In this document: positions 43,328-52,001 of the stretch, one piece after another
How positions within the stretch are numbered: position 1 is the first letter of the stretch
Layout of the letters: the number at the start of each line of letters is the position of its first letter
Origin: Pseudoalteromonas rubra
GTDB lineage: Bacteria; Pseudomonadota; Gammaproteobacteria; Enterobacterales; Alteromonadaceae
Direction: 5' to 3'
NCBI RefSeq assembly: GCF_000238295.3
Contig: NZ_AHCD03000034.1
Location: 248,001 to 312,000, forward strand
DNA length: 64,000 bases
Notes under the pieces: generated by a model
What the model was told of the DNA's origin: nothing
Databases searched by the model: none
What the model saw: only the letters and a program-made list of their open reading frames with translations
Program-made: the position numbers and the translations under genes

Positions 43328-44128
43328 ATGACCCATTTAATTTCAGCTCAAATTCGCCATACTTTGTGCGATGTTTCAAACAAAACAAAAACCCCTCACC
43401 TGGGTAGCTGCCTGTCATGTGTAGATATTCTCACAGCCTTATATTGGAACGTGATGAACATATACCCTGATCAGCCAATGCATCCGGAGCGAGACTATTT
43501 TTTACTTGGTAAAGGCCATGCCGCCAGTGCTTTATATACAAGCTTGGCCTACCGTGGGTTCTTTCCTATTGAAGATTTATATCAGCACGGCAGCACAGGC
43601 AGTCGATTTGAGGAGCACCCGGGGATCCATGCCCCCGATGGTGTAGAAACAGTCTCAGGATCTCTGGGCCATGCGCTGTCTCTGGCAACAGGTATGGCAC
43701 TCAGTAAACAGCTCCAGGGGGCCAATAACCATTTTTATGTGCTCATGGGCGACGGCGAAATCAATGAAGGTACGGTCTGGGAGGCGGCGATGTTTGCGGC
43801 CGGCAAGCGCTTAAGTAACCTGGTTGCCATTGTCGATTTTAACAAGTTACAAGGTACTGGTGAAAGTACCGACATCATGCACCTGGAGCCATTGGAAGAG
43901 AAATGGCGTGCATTCGGCTGGCATACAATGCGTGTCGACGGTCATGATCTCAGTGCGCTGGTACAGGCTTTGGAAGCCGCGAAATCCATCCAACAACCTG
44001 TATGCATTGTCGCGGATACTGTAAAAGGCAAAGGTGTGTCATTTATGGAAAACGACAATAACTGGCATTATCGTATTCCAACAGAAGAAGAAGTTGCGCA
44101 CGCGAAACAGGAGCTGGGATTATCATGA
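43328..44128 (+). CDS. Transketolase-like enzyme, N-terminal (TPP-binding) subunit
   Basis: A 266-residue half-transketolase carrying the thiamine diphosphate domain, with GKGHAASALY and the TPP motif GDGEINEGTVWEAAMFA...N. With the next gene it forms a split transketolase, as known from actinobacterial and archaeal pairs and some sugar clusters. It may move a two-carbon ketol unit to make a C7 or longer sugar phosphate, or add a two-carbon branch to a keto sugar. It is not the housekeeping transketolase, which is one long chain. Confidence 0.9.
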   Translation: MTHLISAQIRHTLCDVSNKTKTPHLGSCLSCVDILTALYWNVMNIYPDQPMHPERDYFLLGKGHAASALYTSLAYRGFFPIEDLYQHGSTGSRFEEHPGIHAPDGVETVSGSLGHALSLATGMALSKQLQGANNHFYVLMGDGEINEGTVWEAAMFAAGKRLSNLVAIVDFNKLQGTGESTDIMHLEPLEEKWRAFGWHTMRVDGHDLSALVQALEAAKSIQQPVCIVADTVKGKGVSFMENDNNWHYRIPTEEEVAHAKQELGLS

Positions 44129-45045
44129 GAAACGCATTTGCACGAGTCCTGACTGAGCTTGCCAAAGATGACAACAGCCTGCTGCTTTATTATGCAGATA
44201 TCGGCAATCGGTTATTTAACCCGTTAAAAGAGTTTGCAGAAGACCGCACCATCAATGCCGGGATCGCCGAAGCCAATATGGCTTCTATGGCCGCAGGCAG
44301 CGCAATGATGGGCCACAAACCCTTTATTTATACTATCACCCCGTTTACCACGTCACGGAACTTTGAGCAGATCAAGATTGATATCGCCTATCAGAATCAA
44401 CCTGTGATCATCGTCGGTACCGGCTCTGGCTTATCGTATGCCAACCTGGGCCCGACTCATCACTCGTTCGAAGACATTGCTTTGATGCGTGCCTTGCCAA
44501 ATATGCACGTGATCTGCCCGGCTGATGCCTATGAACTAGAGCAACTGATGCCACAGCTAATCAAGCTCAATGCGCCCTGTTACTTCAGGATCGGTAAAAA
44601 GAACGAGCCAGCGGTACACGAGAGTAAACCTGCTCTTACCTTTGGCAAGGTGCATGTGATGTGCCCCGGTGAGCGTATTGCCGTACTCAGTAGCGGCACC
44701 ATTATGCCACTGGCACAGGAATTAGTGCGCACCTTAAACGAACGTGGTGTGTCACCTGAGCTGGTGAGCTTCCACACCGTTAAGCCACTGGACCAGGATT
44801 ACCTCAACGACGCAATGACACGTTTTGACCACGTGATCACACTCGAAGAGCACAATGTCAATGGTGGCTTCGGTAGTGCGGTTTTGGAATACTTTAGCGA
44901 ACAGGCAAACTGGCCACGGGTACACCGTTTCGGAATCCCCGACCGCTTTATCGATCAGGTGCACTCTACCGCGGATGCCAGAGCGAAAGCAGGCCTGACT
45001 GTGACTGATATTATGAATACCTTATCAGAGCGAGGTGTAGTGTGA
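44125..45045 (+). CDS. Transketolase-like enzyme, C-terminal subunit
   Basis: The 306-residue partner has the pyrimidine-binding domain (INAGIAEANMASMAAG, with the Glu that activates TPP) and the C-terminal transketolase domain (VITLEEHNVNGGFGSAV). It overlaps the first subunit gene by 4 bases (ATGA), which supports a 1:1 complex. Confidence 0.9.
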   Translation: MRNAFARVLTELAKDDNSLLLYYADIGNRLFNPLKEFAEDRTINAGIAEANMASMAAGSAMMGHKPFIYTITPFTTSRNFEQIKIDIAYQNQPVIIVGTGSGLSYANLGPTHHSFEDIALMRALPNMHVICPADAYELEQLMPQLIKLNAPCYFRIGKKNEPAVHESKPALTFGKVHVMCPGERIAVLSSGTIMPLAQELVRTLNERGVSPELVSFHTVKPLDQDYLNDAMTRFDHVITLEEHNVNGGFGSAVLEYFSEQANWPRVHRFGIPDRFIDQVHSTADARAKAGLTVTDIMNTLSERGVV

Positions 45046-45650
45046 TCATCGGTATTGATTTTGATAACACCATTGCCGACTACACCGGCGTGTTTTATCG
45101 CGTCGGCTGTGCGCTTGGTTGGTTACCTGAGTCGGTTGGCCAAAGTAAGAATGAGGTCAAACAATACTTTATCAGCCAGGATAACGAAGCCAGATGGACT
45201 GAGTTACAAGGCATCGTCTACGGCAAAGAAATTACTCAGGCACGGCCGTATCCAGGCGCATTCGATGCGATGCAGCGCTTGCAAGCTCAGGGTCACCAAC
45301 TGGCCATAGTATCACATAAAACGAAATACCCGATTATCGGAGAACGGGTCGACTTTCATGAAGCGGCGACCCAGTGGCTCATCAGCCATAAGTTTATCGG
45401 TTCAATTGATGCACCTGTTTGTTCTGATGCTGTCTTCTTCAATGAGACCAAAGAGCAAAAGATCGCGCGAATTGCACAACTTGACTGCGCCGTATTTATC
45501 GATGATTTGCCCAGCATTCTGACTCACAGCGATTTTCCCGCCCAATGCCAGGGCGTTTTGTTTGCGCCAGACAAACACCCGAACTACGACGGCGCACATA
45601 TCAACCAATGGCAAGCTCTGGATGCCTGGCTATGTTCTCAGTCGAACTAA
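45042..45650 (+). CDS. HAD-superfamily phosphatase-like protein
   Basis: A 202-residue HAD-fold protein with motif I IGIDFDNTIADYTG (nucleophile and acid Asp), a Ser/Lys region VSHKTK (motifs II/III) and FIDDLPSI (motif IV). The start is a GTG overlapping the transketolase stop. It may dephosphorylate a sugar phosphate in the operon's pathway, as GmhB does in heptose synthesis, although it is not obviously GmhB itself. Confidence 0.8.
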   Translation: MIIGIDFDNTIADYTGVFYRVGCALGWLPESVGQSKNEVKQYFISQDNEARWTELQGIVYGKEITQARPYPGAFDAMQRLQAQGHQLAIVSHKTKYPIIGERVDFHEAATQWLISHKFIGSIDAPVCSDAVFFNETKEQKIARIAQLDCAVFIDDLPSILTHSDFPAQCQGVLFAPDKHPNYDGAHINQWQALDAWLCSQSN

Positions 45651-46636
45651 CACACTTTATTAGCCGCACTTTGGGTCGGGAAGACTGGCACTGCTCAGAC
45701 TTGCCCCAGGGTGCAAATAATCAGGGCTACAAACTTAGTGCGGGCGGCAAAGCATATTTCCTGAAGCGCTTTGCACCAGGCGCACGAGCACTTAACAAAC
45801 TTCACAATGAATATCAGTTTAGCTGTCAGTTGTCTGCAGCAGGTATCACTCAGATCGCTCGTCCCCTGAACTATTGCCCGGCAACACTTTCTGCCATTTA
45901 TGAATTTATTGATGGCCAGGCTGTTGAACAAATCACACAGCATGACATCAGCGCTGCCTATGATTTTATTCAGGCCATTAATGGGCCAAATATTGCCCGT
46001 GCTGCACTGAATGAAGCGACAGACAGCCCAGCCCTTTTGGCAGACTTTGTTCATCTGATCACGAACCGTCTAACCCGATTTGAAGCGCACAGAGGCAATC
46101 AGGACCTGGATGCACTGCTGACACAGATAGAAACCCGCACCCAGCTCATTAGCGCGACACCTGGCATCGATTGGCAACAAGCATGCCCTAAAGATGTGGT
46201 TTCGCCTTCCGATTTTGGCTTTCACAACGCACTTAAAAGTGCAGGCCAAATGTACTTTATTGACTTTGAGTATGCGGGCACAGACAGCAGCTGGAAATTG
46301 CTTTGCGACTTCTTTGCTCAGCCAGCATTGCCTGTTGCACTCTCCTATTTGCCACAATTTTTGCAGTCGCCATTATTTAAGACGCAAGCATCAGAGCCTG
46401 CCACACTCAAAGCCATCTATGAGCTCACTTTGCTCAAGTGGTGCCTAATCATGCTCAATGAATTTTTACCCGATGTACAAATGCGCAGAGCGTTTTCCTG
46501 GAACATTTCTTGCTTAAAAGAAAAGGAAGCAAAACTGCAGCAAATGCAGTTACAGCAACTCAATAAGAGCAAACGCTATTTTGAACAAATTGACCATAAA
46601 ATACATCAATTACAGAACCTACTTAGAGACAGTTAA
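45632..46636 (+). CDS. APH/choline-kinase-type small-molecule kinase
   Basis: The 334-residue product has the aminoglycoside-phosphotransferase fold: a catalytic loop SPSDFGFHNAL (equivalent of HGDLHxxN) and the metal-binding IDFEYAG. The ATG at 45632 overlaps the HAD gene by 19 bases. In a sugar cluster this fold may phosphorylate a sugar or an amino alcohol. The substrate is not visible. Confidence 0.78.
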   Translation: MFSVELTHFISRTLGREDWHCSDLPQGANNQGYKLSAGGKAYFLKRFAPGARALNKLHNEYQFSCQLSAAGITQIARPLNYCPATLSAIYEFIDGQAVEQITQHDISAAYDFIQAINGPNIARAALNEATDSPALLADFVHLITNRLTRFEAHRGNQDLDALLTQIETRTQLISATPGIDWQQACPKDVVSPSDFGFHNALKSAGQMYFIDFEYAGTDSSWKLLCDFFAQPALPVALSYLPQFLQSPLFKTQASEPATLKAIYELTLLKWCLIMLNEFLPDVQMRRAFSWNISCLKEKEAKLQQMQLQQLNKSKRYFEQIDHKIHQLQNLLRDS

Positions 46637-47674
46637 ATGAAAGCAGCTATATTATTCGAAACAGGTCAGCCCTTAAAAATTGTTGATGGCATTGCGCTTC
46701 CGGAATTAACCACAGGTCAGGTTCAGGTCAAAATCCTATACAGCGGCTTGTGTCATTCACAATTAATGGAAGTCAGCGGCGGCCGGGGTGAAGACAAGTA
46801 CCTTCCTCATCTGCTCGGTCATGAGGGCGTAGGCATTGTCGAAAGCGTCGGAGAGGGAGTGTCTAAAGTACAACCCGGAGATAAAGTCGTAATAGGCTGG
46901 CTCAAAGGCGATGGCCTTGATGCACCTGGCGGAAAATACCCGCATGATGGTTACCTCATCAATTCAGGCAGCGCCACGACCCTGAGTGAAAAAAGCATCG
47001 TTGCCGAAAACCGAGTGGTGAAACTTCCTGCTGACTTTCCGGAAAAAATCGCGATCCTGTTTGGCTGTGCACTCCCTACAGGCATGGGTATTGTCTTTAA
47101 CGAATTAAAGCCTGAATCAGAAAAACACATCGCCATTTTTGGCATGGGTGGGATCGGCATGAGTGCGTTACTTGCAGCAAAGCTCTTTTCTCCTACGAAG
47201 TTGATTGCCGTGGACGTCAGCCCGCAAAAACTTGAGATAGCCAAACAGCTTGGTGCCACACACACCATAGATGCCAGCAGCTGCGATCCGGTCTCTGAAA
47301 TCATTAAACTGACAAACAACATCGGTGTTGATTACAGTATTGAAGCAGGTGGTACCACACGCACCATAGAGCAAGCTTTTGAGTCTGTGAAGGACAATGG
47401 AGGCCAGTGTATATTCGCCTCACACCCTCGTGCTGAAGAAAAGATAGCACTGGAACCACATGCATTCCACAGAGGTAAATCGATCCGAGGTAGCTGGGGT
47501 GGCGGCTCCAAGCCAGATGTTGATATTCCTAAGTTTATCAAACTATACCAGAATAATGAGGTCGACCTGGAAGCCTTGCTTAGTCGAGTGTATCGATTGG
47601 ATGAAGTAAATGAAGCCCTGGAAGATCTGAAAAACAAAAAAATTATCCGGGCCGTGATCGAAATTGCCAGCTGA
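46637..47674 (+). CDS. Medium-chain zinc alcohol dehydrogenase
   Basis: A 345-residue MDR-family dehydrogenase. Catalytic zinc residues are present: Cys39 (SGLCHSQ), His62-Glu63 (LLGHEGVG) and Cys144 (LFGCALPTG), followed by the NAD motif IFGMGGIGMSALL. The four-cysteine structural zinc loop expected about residues 90-110 is missing. It probably oxidises or reduces a sugar hydroxyl or an aldehyde intermediate. ATG follows the previous stop directly. Confidence 0.87.
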   Translation: MKAAILFETGQPLKIVDGIALPELTTGQVQVKILYSGLCHSQLMEVSGGRGEDKYLPHLLGHEGVGIVESVGEGVSKVQPGDKVVIGWLKGDGLDAPGGKYPHDGYLINSGSATTLSEKSIVAENRVVKLPADFPEKIAILFGCALPTGMGIVFNELKPESEKHIAIFGMGGIGMSALLAAKLFSPTKLIAVDVSPQKLEIAKQLGATHTIDASSCDPVSEIIKLTNNIGVDYSIEAGGTTRTIEQAFESVKDNGGQCIFASHPRAEEKIALEPHAFHRGKSIRGSWGGGSKPDVDIPKFIKLYQNNEVDLEALLSRVYRLDEVNEALEDLKNKKIIRAVIEIAS

Positions 47675-47691
47675 TTACCGGGGAGGTCATT

Positions 47692-48657
47692 ATGAGTACC
47701 AATAAACCGAAGCTAACCAAGTATCCGAAACGTGTTCTGATGGATCTGAGCTCGGACTGCAATCTGAAATGCCCGATGTGTGTCGTTCATGGTGATACCG
47801 ATAATCCCAAAGTTAATGCCATCATAAAAAAACAAATGAAGGCAACGGACGCGAAGCAAATACTTGATGAGATAGTTGGTCATACAACCACCATCGGACC
47901 TGGATTGTGGAGTGAACCACTTATGGGTCGGGACATCATGATGCACCTGAGAAGTATGAAACGTCGCGGCTTTACGCTGTCTATGAATACCAATGCACTG
48001 CTGCTCAACAAAAAGACCGCAACCAATTTAGTGGAAATCGGCGTTGACAGCATTACCATCAGTATTGACTCGACAACGAACGAAACGTTGAGCAAAATTC
48101 GTGGCGTCGAAAAGCTTGAAAAGATCCAGGACCACGTCTTGCAATTACTAGCCATACGTGGCGACTCAGCAGTACCAAGAATAGGCGTCTCTTTCACAAA
48201 ACAACCAGAAAATCAGCATGAAGAACAAGAATTCATAGAAAAGTGGACCGAAATAGCGGATTTTGTTCGGGTGGGTGAGATTTTCGAAAACGGTAAATTC
48301 CCCAATATTAAAATTAACCCTGAAGATAGAATTCCATGCGCAGAGTTGTATGAGACGATGACAATACACACCAATGGTGATGTCTCAATTTGTTGTCTGG
48401 ACGGATTTAAAGACGTGGTGGTGGGTAATGCCGTGGAAGAAGGCGTTCAAAACGTATGGCAAGGCGACAAGTTAAACGAAATCCGCAAACACCATGAAAA
48501 TGGTGACTGGAATAAAGTACCTTTTTGTGAAAACTGTGACCGCTGGGCTTCAAACAGCTTCACAGAGAGACAAGAAGGAAACTTACTCATTCGCCAATCC
48601 GCAGAATTCACTTTTTACAACCGAATCGACAGGCTAAACACTTGGAAAAGCAGGTAA
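47692..48657 (+). CDS. Radical SAM/SPASM enzyme
   Basis: The 321-residue protein has the radical SAM cluster motif C23-x3-C27-x2-C30 (SSDCNLKCPMC) near its N-terminus, and extra cysteines near the C-terminus (SICCLDGF and PFCENCDRW) of the SPASM type for an additional Fe-S cluster. Such enzymes catalyse hard C-H chemistry, for example epimerisation, deamination or dehydrogenation of sugars. A strong GGGGAGG site precedes the ATG. The substrate is unknown; the dehydrogenase just upstream may act in sequence with it. Confidence 0.88.
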   Translation: MSTNKPKLTKYPKRVLMDLSSDCNLKCPMCVVHGDTDNPKVNAIIKKQMKATDAKQILDEIVGHTTTIGPGLWSEPLMGRDIMMHLRSMKRRGFTLSMNTNALLLNKKTATNLVEIGVDSITISIDSTTNETLSKIRGVEKLEKIQDHVLQLLAIRGDSAVPRIGVSFTKQPENQHEEQEFIEKWTEIADFVRVGEIFENGKFPNIKINPEDRIPCAELYETMTIHTNGDVSICCLDGFKDVVVGNAVEEGVQNVWQGDKLNEIRKHHENGDWNKVPFCENCDRWASNSFTERQEGNLLIRQSAEFTFYNRIDRLNTWKSR

Positions 48658-48661
48658 TTTG

Positions 48662-49813
48662 ATGCAAGACTATTTAAACTTGGCACAATTCAGCCAATAC
48701 CTGAAAAACAATGACATTGAGGCTATCAGAGCTGAACAAAGAAAAAACTGTGTCACTCTTAAACAACTACAGTCAGAACCCGTAGTAATTTTAGGTGCCG
48801 CAGACGAAGGCGTGAGATTATTAGAGATTTTAGACGCTATGGGGGCATCTGACTTAACCATAGTTGATATGAATCCAGCCAAAAAAGGACAATGCCTGTT
48901 GGATAAGTATCTGGTTCAGCCCTTTTCGGACCCAATCGTTTGCAATGCACACGTCATTCTCGCCACTCACAGAACGCTGAATGCCTATAAGCTTTGTCAG
49001 GAGTCAAAAGCACGCTCCGTTACCCCATTTTTGCATTTGCAAACGCTTTACCCTGACACCTTTGAACCCCATTTCTTTCATAAAAACATGCTGGAAATCC
49101 TCAAATCAGGTGTGGATGATATCACGCAGCTTGCTGATACCCTGGTTGATGAGACCTCAGTGCAGGTTTTAGAAGCCTGTTTAAACTATCGTATCTTTGG
49201 TGTACCAACCGTTTTCGACCCCATTGTCGATTGGCAATTATATGAGCCAAGAGCAATCGATCTCACGCCCTTTGCCGAAGTATACGTCGACTGCGGCTCT
49301 TATGATGGCGACAGTGTCTTGCTGCATTTGTCCAGATACACAGAGCGTGTTAAACAAGTGTTCGCTTTTGAACCGGATCCCTCGACATTCGAAAGACTGG
49401 TTGCTAACACCTCGGAGTCAGGCAAAGTCACATGTATCAACAAAGGCGTTGGTGACAAAGTCAGCACCTTGTATTTCTCTGCGAACAAAGAGCGGGCATC
49501 GCTGTTTACCGATGCAGGAGAAGTCGCCGTGGATATTACCAATTTAGATACAGAGCTCGCTAATGCAACCCCGACGCTAATCAAAATGAACATTGAAGCA
49601 TTTGAGCCTCTTGCTCTGGCAGGCGCAGAAACGCTCATTGCAAAAGAGACGCCTGCGCTGGCAATTTCAGCGTACCACCAGCCCGAGCACATTTTCTCTT
49701 TGCAACAACAGGTTGAAGCGATTGCGCCGGGTGTCTACCAGTTTTATTTACGGCAGCACGATGGTGGGCTCGTAGAAACAGTGCTCTATGCACTTCCAAA
49801 AATTAAGGCATAA
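48662..49813 (+). CDS. FkbM-family methyltransferase with N-terminal Rossmann domain
   Basis: The 383-residue product has an N-terminal segment like the PglD-type nucleotide-sugar domain (PVVILGAADEGVRLLEIL...VILATHR, about 45-120). A C-terminal FkbM methyltransferase (about 200-380) follows, with YVDCGSYDGDSVLLH, FAFEPDPSTFERL and a late LIKMNIEAFEPLALAGA. FkbM enzymes O-methylate sugars and polyketides. I use the ATG at 48662, one codon after a TTG. Confidence 0.84.
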   Translation: MQDYLNLAQFSQYLKNNDIEAIRAEQRKNCVTLKQLQSEPVVILGAADEGVRLLEILDAMGASDLTIVDMNPAKKGQCLLDKYLVQPFSDPIVCNAHVILATHRTLNAYKLCQESKARSVTPFLHLQTLYPDTFEPHFFHKNMLEILKSGVDDITQLADTLVDETSVQVLEACLNYRIFGVPTVFDPIVDWQLYEPRAIDLTPFAEVYVDCGSYDGDSVLLHLSRYTERVKQVFAFEPDPSTFERLVANTSESGKVTCINKGVGDKVSTLYFSANKERASLFTDAGEVAVDITNLDTELANATPTLIKMNIEAFEPLALAGAETLIAKETPALAISAYHQPEHIFSLQQQVEAIAPGVYQFYLRQHDGGLVETVLYALPKIKA

Positions 49814-49816
49814 ATT

Positions 49817-50719
49817 ATGGGTATAAATCGACAAACTTTTCAACTAATGCTGTTGGAAAACCAGTTCAAAGAACTTGCGGGTGATTTTCTGTGTATTGGA
49901 AAACAAACGGTTAATGTTGAGTTGAATGATATTGTGCAGTTGATGGAAGACCATCAACTAGACACCAGCAAGGTAAAGTCTCTGATCTCTGATGAAAAAT
50001 TTGATTCCGCTACACGTCATGGCAATCAATCACTGTATGATCACGACTTGCTCAGTGCCCTGTCGCCAAACCTCAACTACCATTGCCTGGATCGCTCTGA
50101 TTATGAAGGGGCTGATATCATTCAAGATATGAATGAGCCGTTGAGCGCCGAGTTAGTGGGTAAATTTGATGCCATATACAACGGCAGCTGTATGGATAAT
50201 ATCTTTAACCCCGTCTCCTTTTTACAAAATACCACCCATTTGCTCAAGCCTGGTGGCAGGATCATACACATAGAGTGTGCCAGCTCGGTTGCCGGTGCTT
50301 ACCTGATGTATTCGCCCGAATGGTTCTTCAGTTACTACTCAATCAATGAATTCCGCGATTGCAAGGTTTACGTGACAGTTGCAAGAGATGCATCTGATAG
50401 CGTCTATAAGTTTAAAACTGACTTATACGAATGGAAGCCTGATTTCACCAGAGGGGGAGCTTACAATTACATTGATGCCTGTAAATCTATCGATGGGTTA
50501 ATGCATGTTATTGTTGTTGCTGAAAAAGGTGAAAACTCAACAGCAAATAAGAGCCCGATCCAAATGCAATACCTTGATGAAAATGCCGTGGATTGGCGTG
50601 TCAACTATCAAAAATTTGTACAATCCGCCAGACCTAAACTAAAGGCACCTATTCAAAAAGAGCAAGCCAGACTGCCGCTGGATAGTGATCACTTTATCTA
50701 CTTAGGGAGTGGTTTCTAA
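49817..50719 (+). CDS. Methyltransferase-like protein (class I SAM fold)
   Basis: A 300-residue protein. The recognisable parts are FDAIYNGSCMDNIFNPVSFL and HLLKPGGRIIHIECASS, typical of the second half of a class I methyltransferase, while motif I is weak (FLCIGKQTVN). It may methylate the sugar or be degenerate. It follows the FkbM gene by 3 bases. Confidence 0.65.
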   Translation: MGINRQTFQLMLLENQFKELAGDFLCIGKQTVNVELNDIVQLMEDHQLDTSKVKSLISDEKFDSATRHGNQSLYDHDLLSALSPNLNYHCLDRSDYEGADIIQDMNEPLSAELVGKFDAIYNGSCMDNIFNPVSFLQNTTHLLKPGGRIIHIECASSVAGAYLMYSPEWFFSYYSINEFRDCKVYVTVARDASDSVYKFKTDLYEWKPDFTRGGAYNYIDACKSIDGLMHVIVVAEKGENSTANKSPIQMQYLDENAVDWRVNYQKFVQSARPKLKAPIQKEQARLPLDSDHFIYLGSGF

Positions 50720-50723
50720 CAAT

Positions 50724-52001
50724 ATGGGTAAACAAAATGTCATTCTGTACGGCGTTAACAGTATTACAGAACAGCTGTTGGGGACTTTCCCCAACGCGAC
50801 GCTTGTTACGACGCGAGGCGGTGAATTATCACAAAACAGAATGGCTGTCAGTATCAAGCAAATCCAGGCGTCAGGCATTGCGTCTTTTGACAAAGTGATT
50901 ATCTGTTCGATGTTTGTTGACGATATTGCCAACACTTTGCTGGATGCGGGATTTCCGCTGGAAAAACTGTTCTTCTACAACATCGCAAGCTGTCAGATAG
51001 AAAGCTGTATTGACGCGGTATCTCCCCAAATCAATACGGATAGCACATTGTATGTTGTTTACGATACCAAACTGAACCTCCCCTGCTATGATGCGCTAAG
51101 CTTTACCGCAGTCGCTGAGGCAGAGCGCAAGCGCCTCGGCCTCAAGCACATACATTTTGTGATCATCCCAAAATATAGCACTGACGATAAACTGGCATTT
51201 TGCAGTAACTACCCGCTACAAGAACATACGTGGCGGATCAGAAATATTGTCAAACCAATATTTGAAAGCCTGGGGTCAGTAGTTGGGGTCACTGAGCTTA
51301 CCTCGCGTCAGGAATCAAAACATATACTCGGCGATAAAAAATTCATTTTCCCGGATGATTTTCTGGCAACCGACACAGGTATTGCTTTTGGCCTGGCTAA
51401 ACTGCAGCAGTACGACAACATTGAAACTAACATGCCAGAACTCAGTATCAGTGCGTTTGCCAAACAGCTAGTGAACAACCTGATACAAAGTTACGGTGCC
51501 GAGAACAAGAAGCTGCTGACCTTCACGTTTCGCAATACCCAGACTCATCCAGAGAGAAACTCAGATACTGCACCATGGCAAACGTTCATAGAAGAATTAG
51601 ATTTCGACAAATACCTGCCAGTGGTGATGCGAGATACGATTGAATGTACTTCAAAGCCAATGTTTTCGGATAAAGTGATTGAGCTACCTGCCGCTTCAAT
51701 CAATTTTGCGTTAAGGCTCGCGTTTTACGATGCAGCCTACATTAACTTTAGCGCCTCATCCGGGCCCAGTTTTGCTTACTACTTCATTCCTGGATGTTCT
51801 TCTATTCGATTCACGCCCGTGAGTGAAAGCCATTTTGCCACCAGCAAATCCAATGTGGAAAAAACCGGGATCAGCACCAGTAAGCGCGAGCAGTTTTTTG
51901 CACACAATGGCCTTCATCAGGTTATTTTGGAGCAGGAGACCTATGAGTCTATCTCCACTGCTTTTGACACTCAAATTAGCCGTTTGGAAGGAAGTAACTA
52001 G
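50724..52001 (+). CDS. Unknown protein with N-terminal Rossmann-like domain, possibly GT-B-like
   Basis: The 425-residue product starts with a nucleotide-binding-like segment (NVILYGVNSITEQLL), similar in style to the N-terminal domains of two other enzymes in the operon. The remainder (about 120-425) has no firm family match. The C-terminal stretch INFSASSGPSFAYYFIP resembles the acceptor-end of GT-B glycosyltransferases, so this could be the only glycosyltransferase in the window, but I hold this weakly. I start at the ATG at 50724; a GTG at 50709 would overlap the previous gene. Confidence 0.55.
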   Translation: MGKQNVILYGVNSITEQLLGTFPNATLVTTRGGELSQNRMAVSIKQIQASGIASFDKVIICSMFVDDIANTLLDAGFPLEKLFFYNIASCQIESCIDAVSPQINTDSTLYVVYDTKLNLPCYDALSFTAVAEAERKRLGLKHIHFVIIPKYSTDDKLAFCSNYPLQEHTWRIRNIVKPIFESLGSVVGVTELTSRQESKHILGDKKFIFPDDFLATDTGIAFGLAKLQQYDNIETNMPELSISAFAKQLVNNLIQSYGAENKKLLTFTFRNTQTHPERNSDTAPWQTFIEELDFDKYLPVVMRDTIECTSKPMFSDKVIELPAASINFALRLAFYDAAYINFSASSGPSFAYYFIPGCSSIRFTPVSESHFATSKSNVEKTGISTSKREQFFAHNGLHQVILEQETYESISTAFDTQISRLEGSN

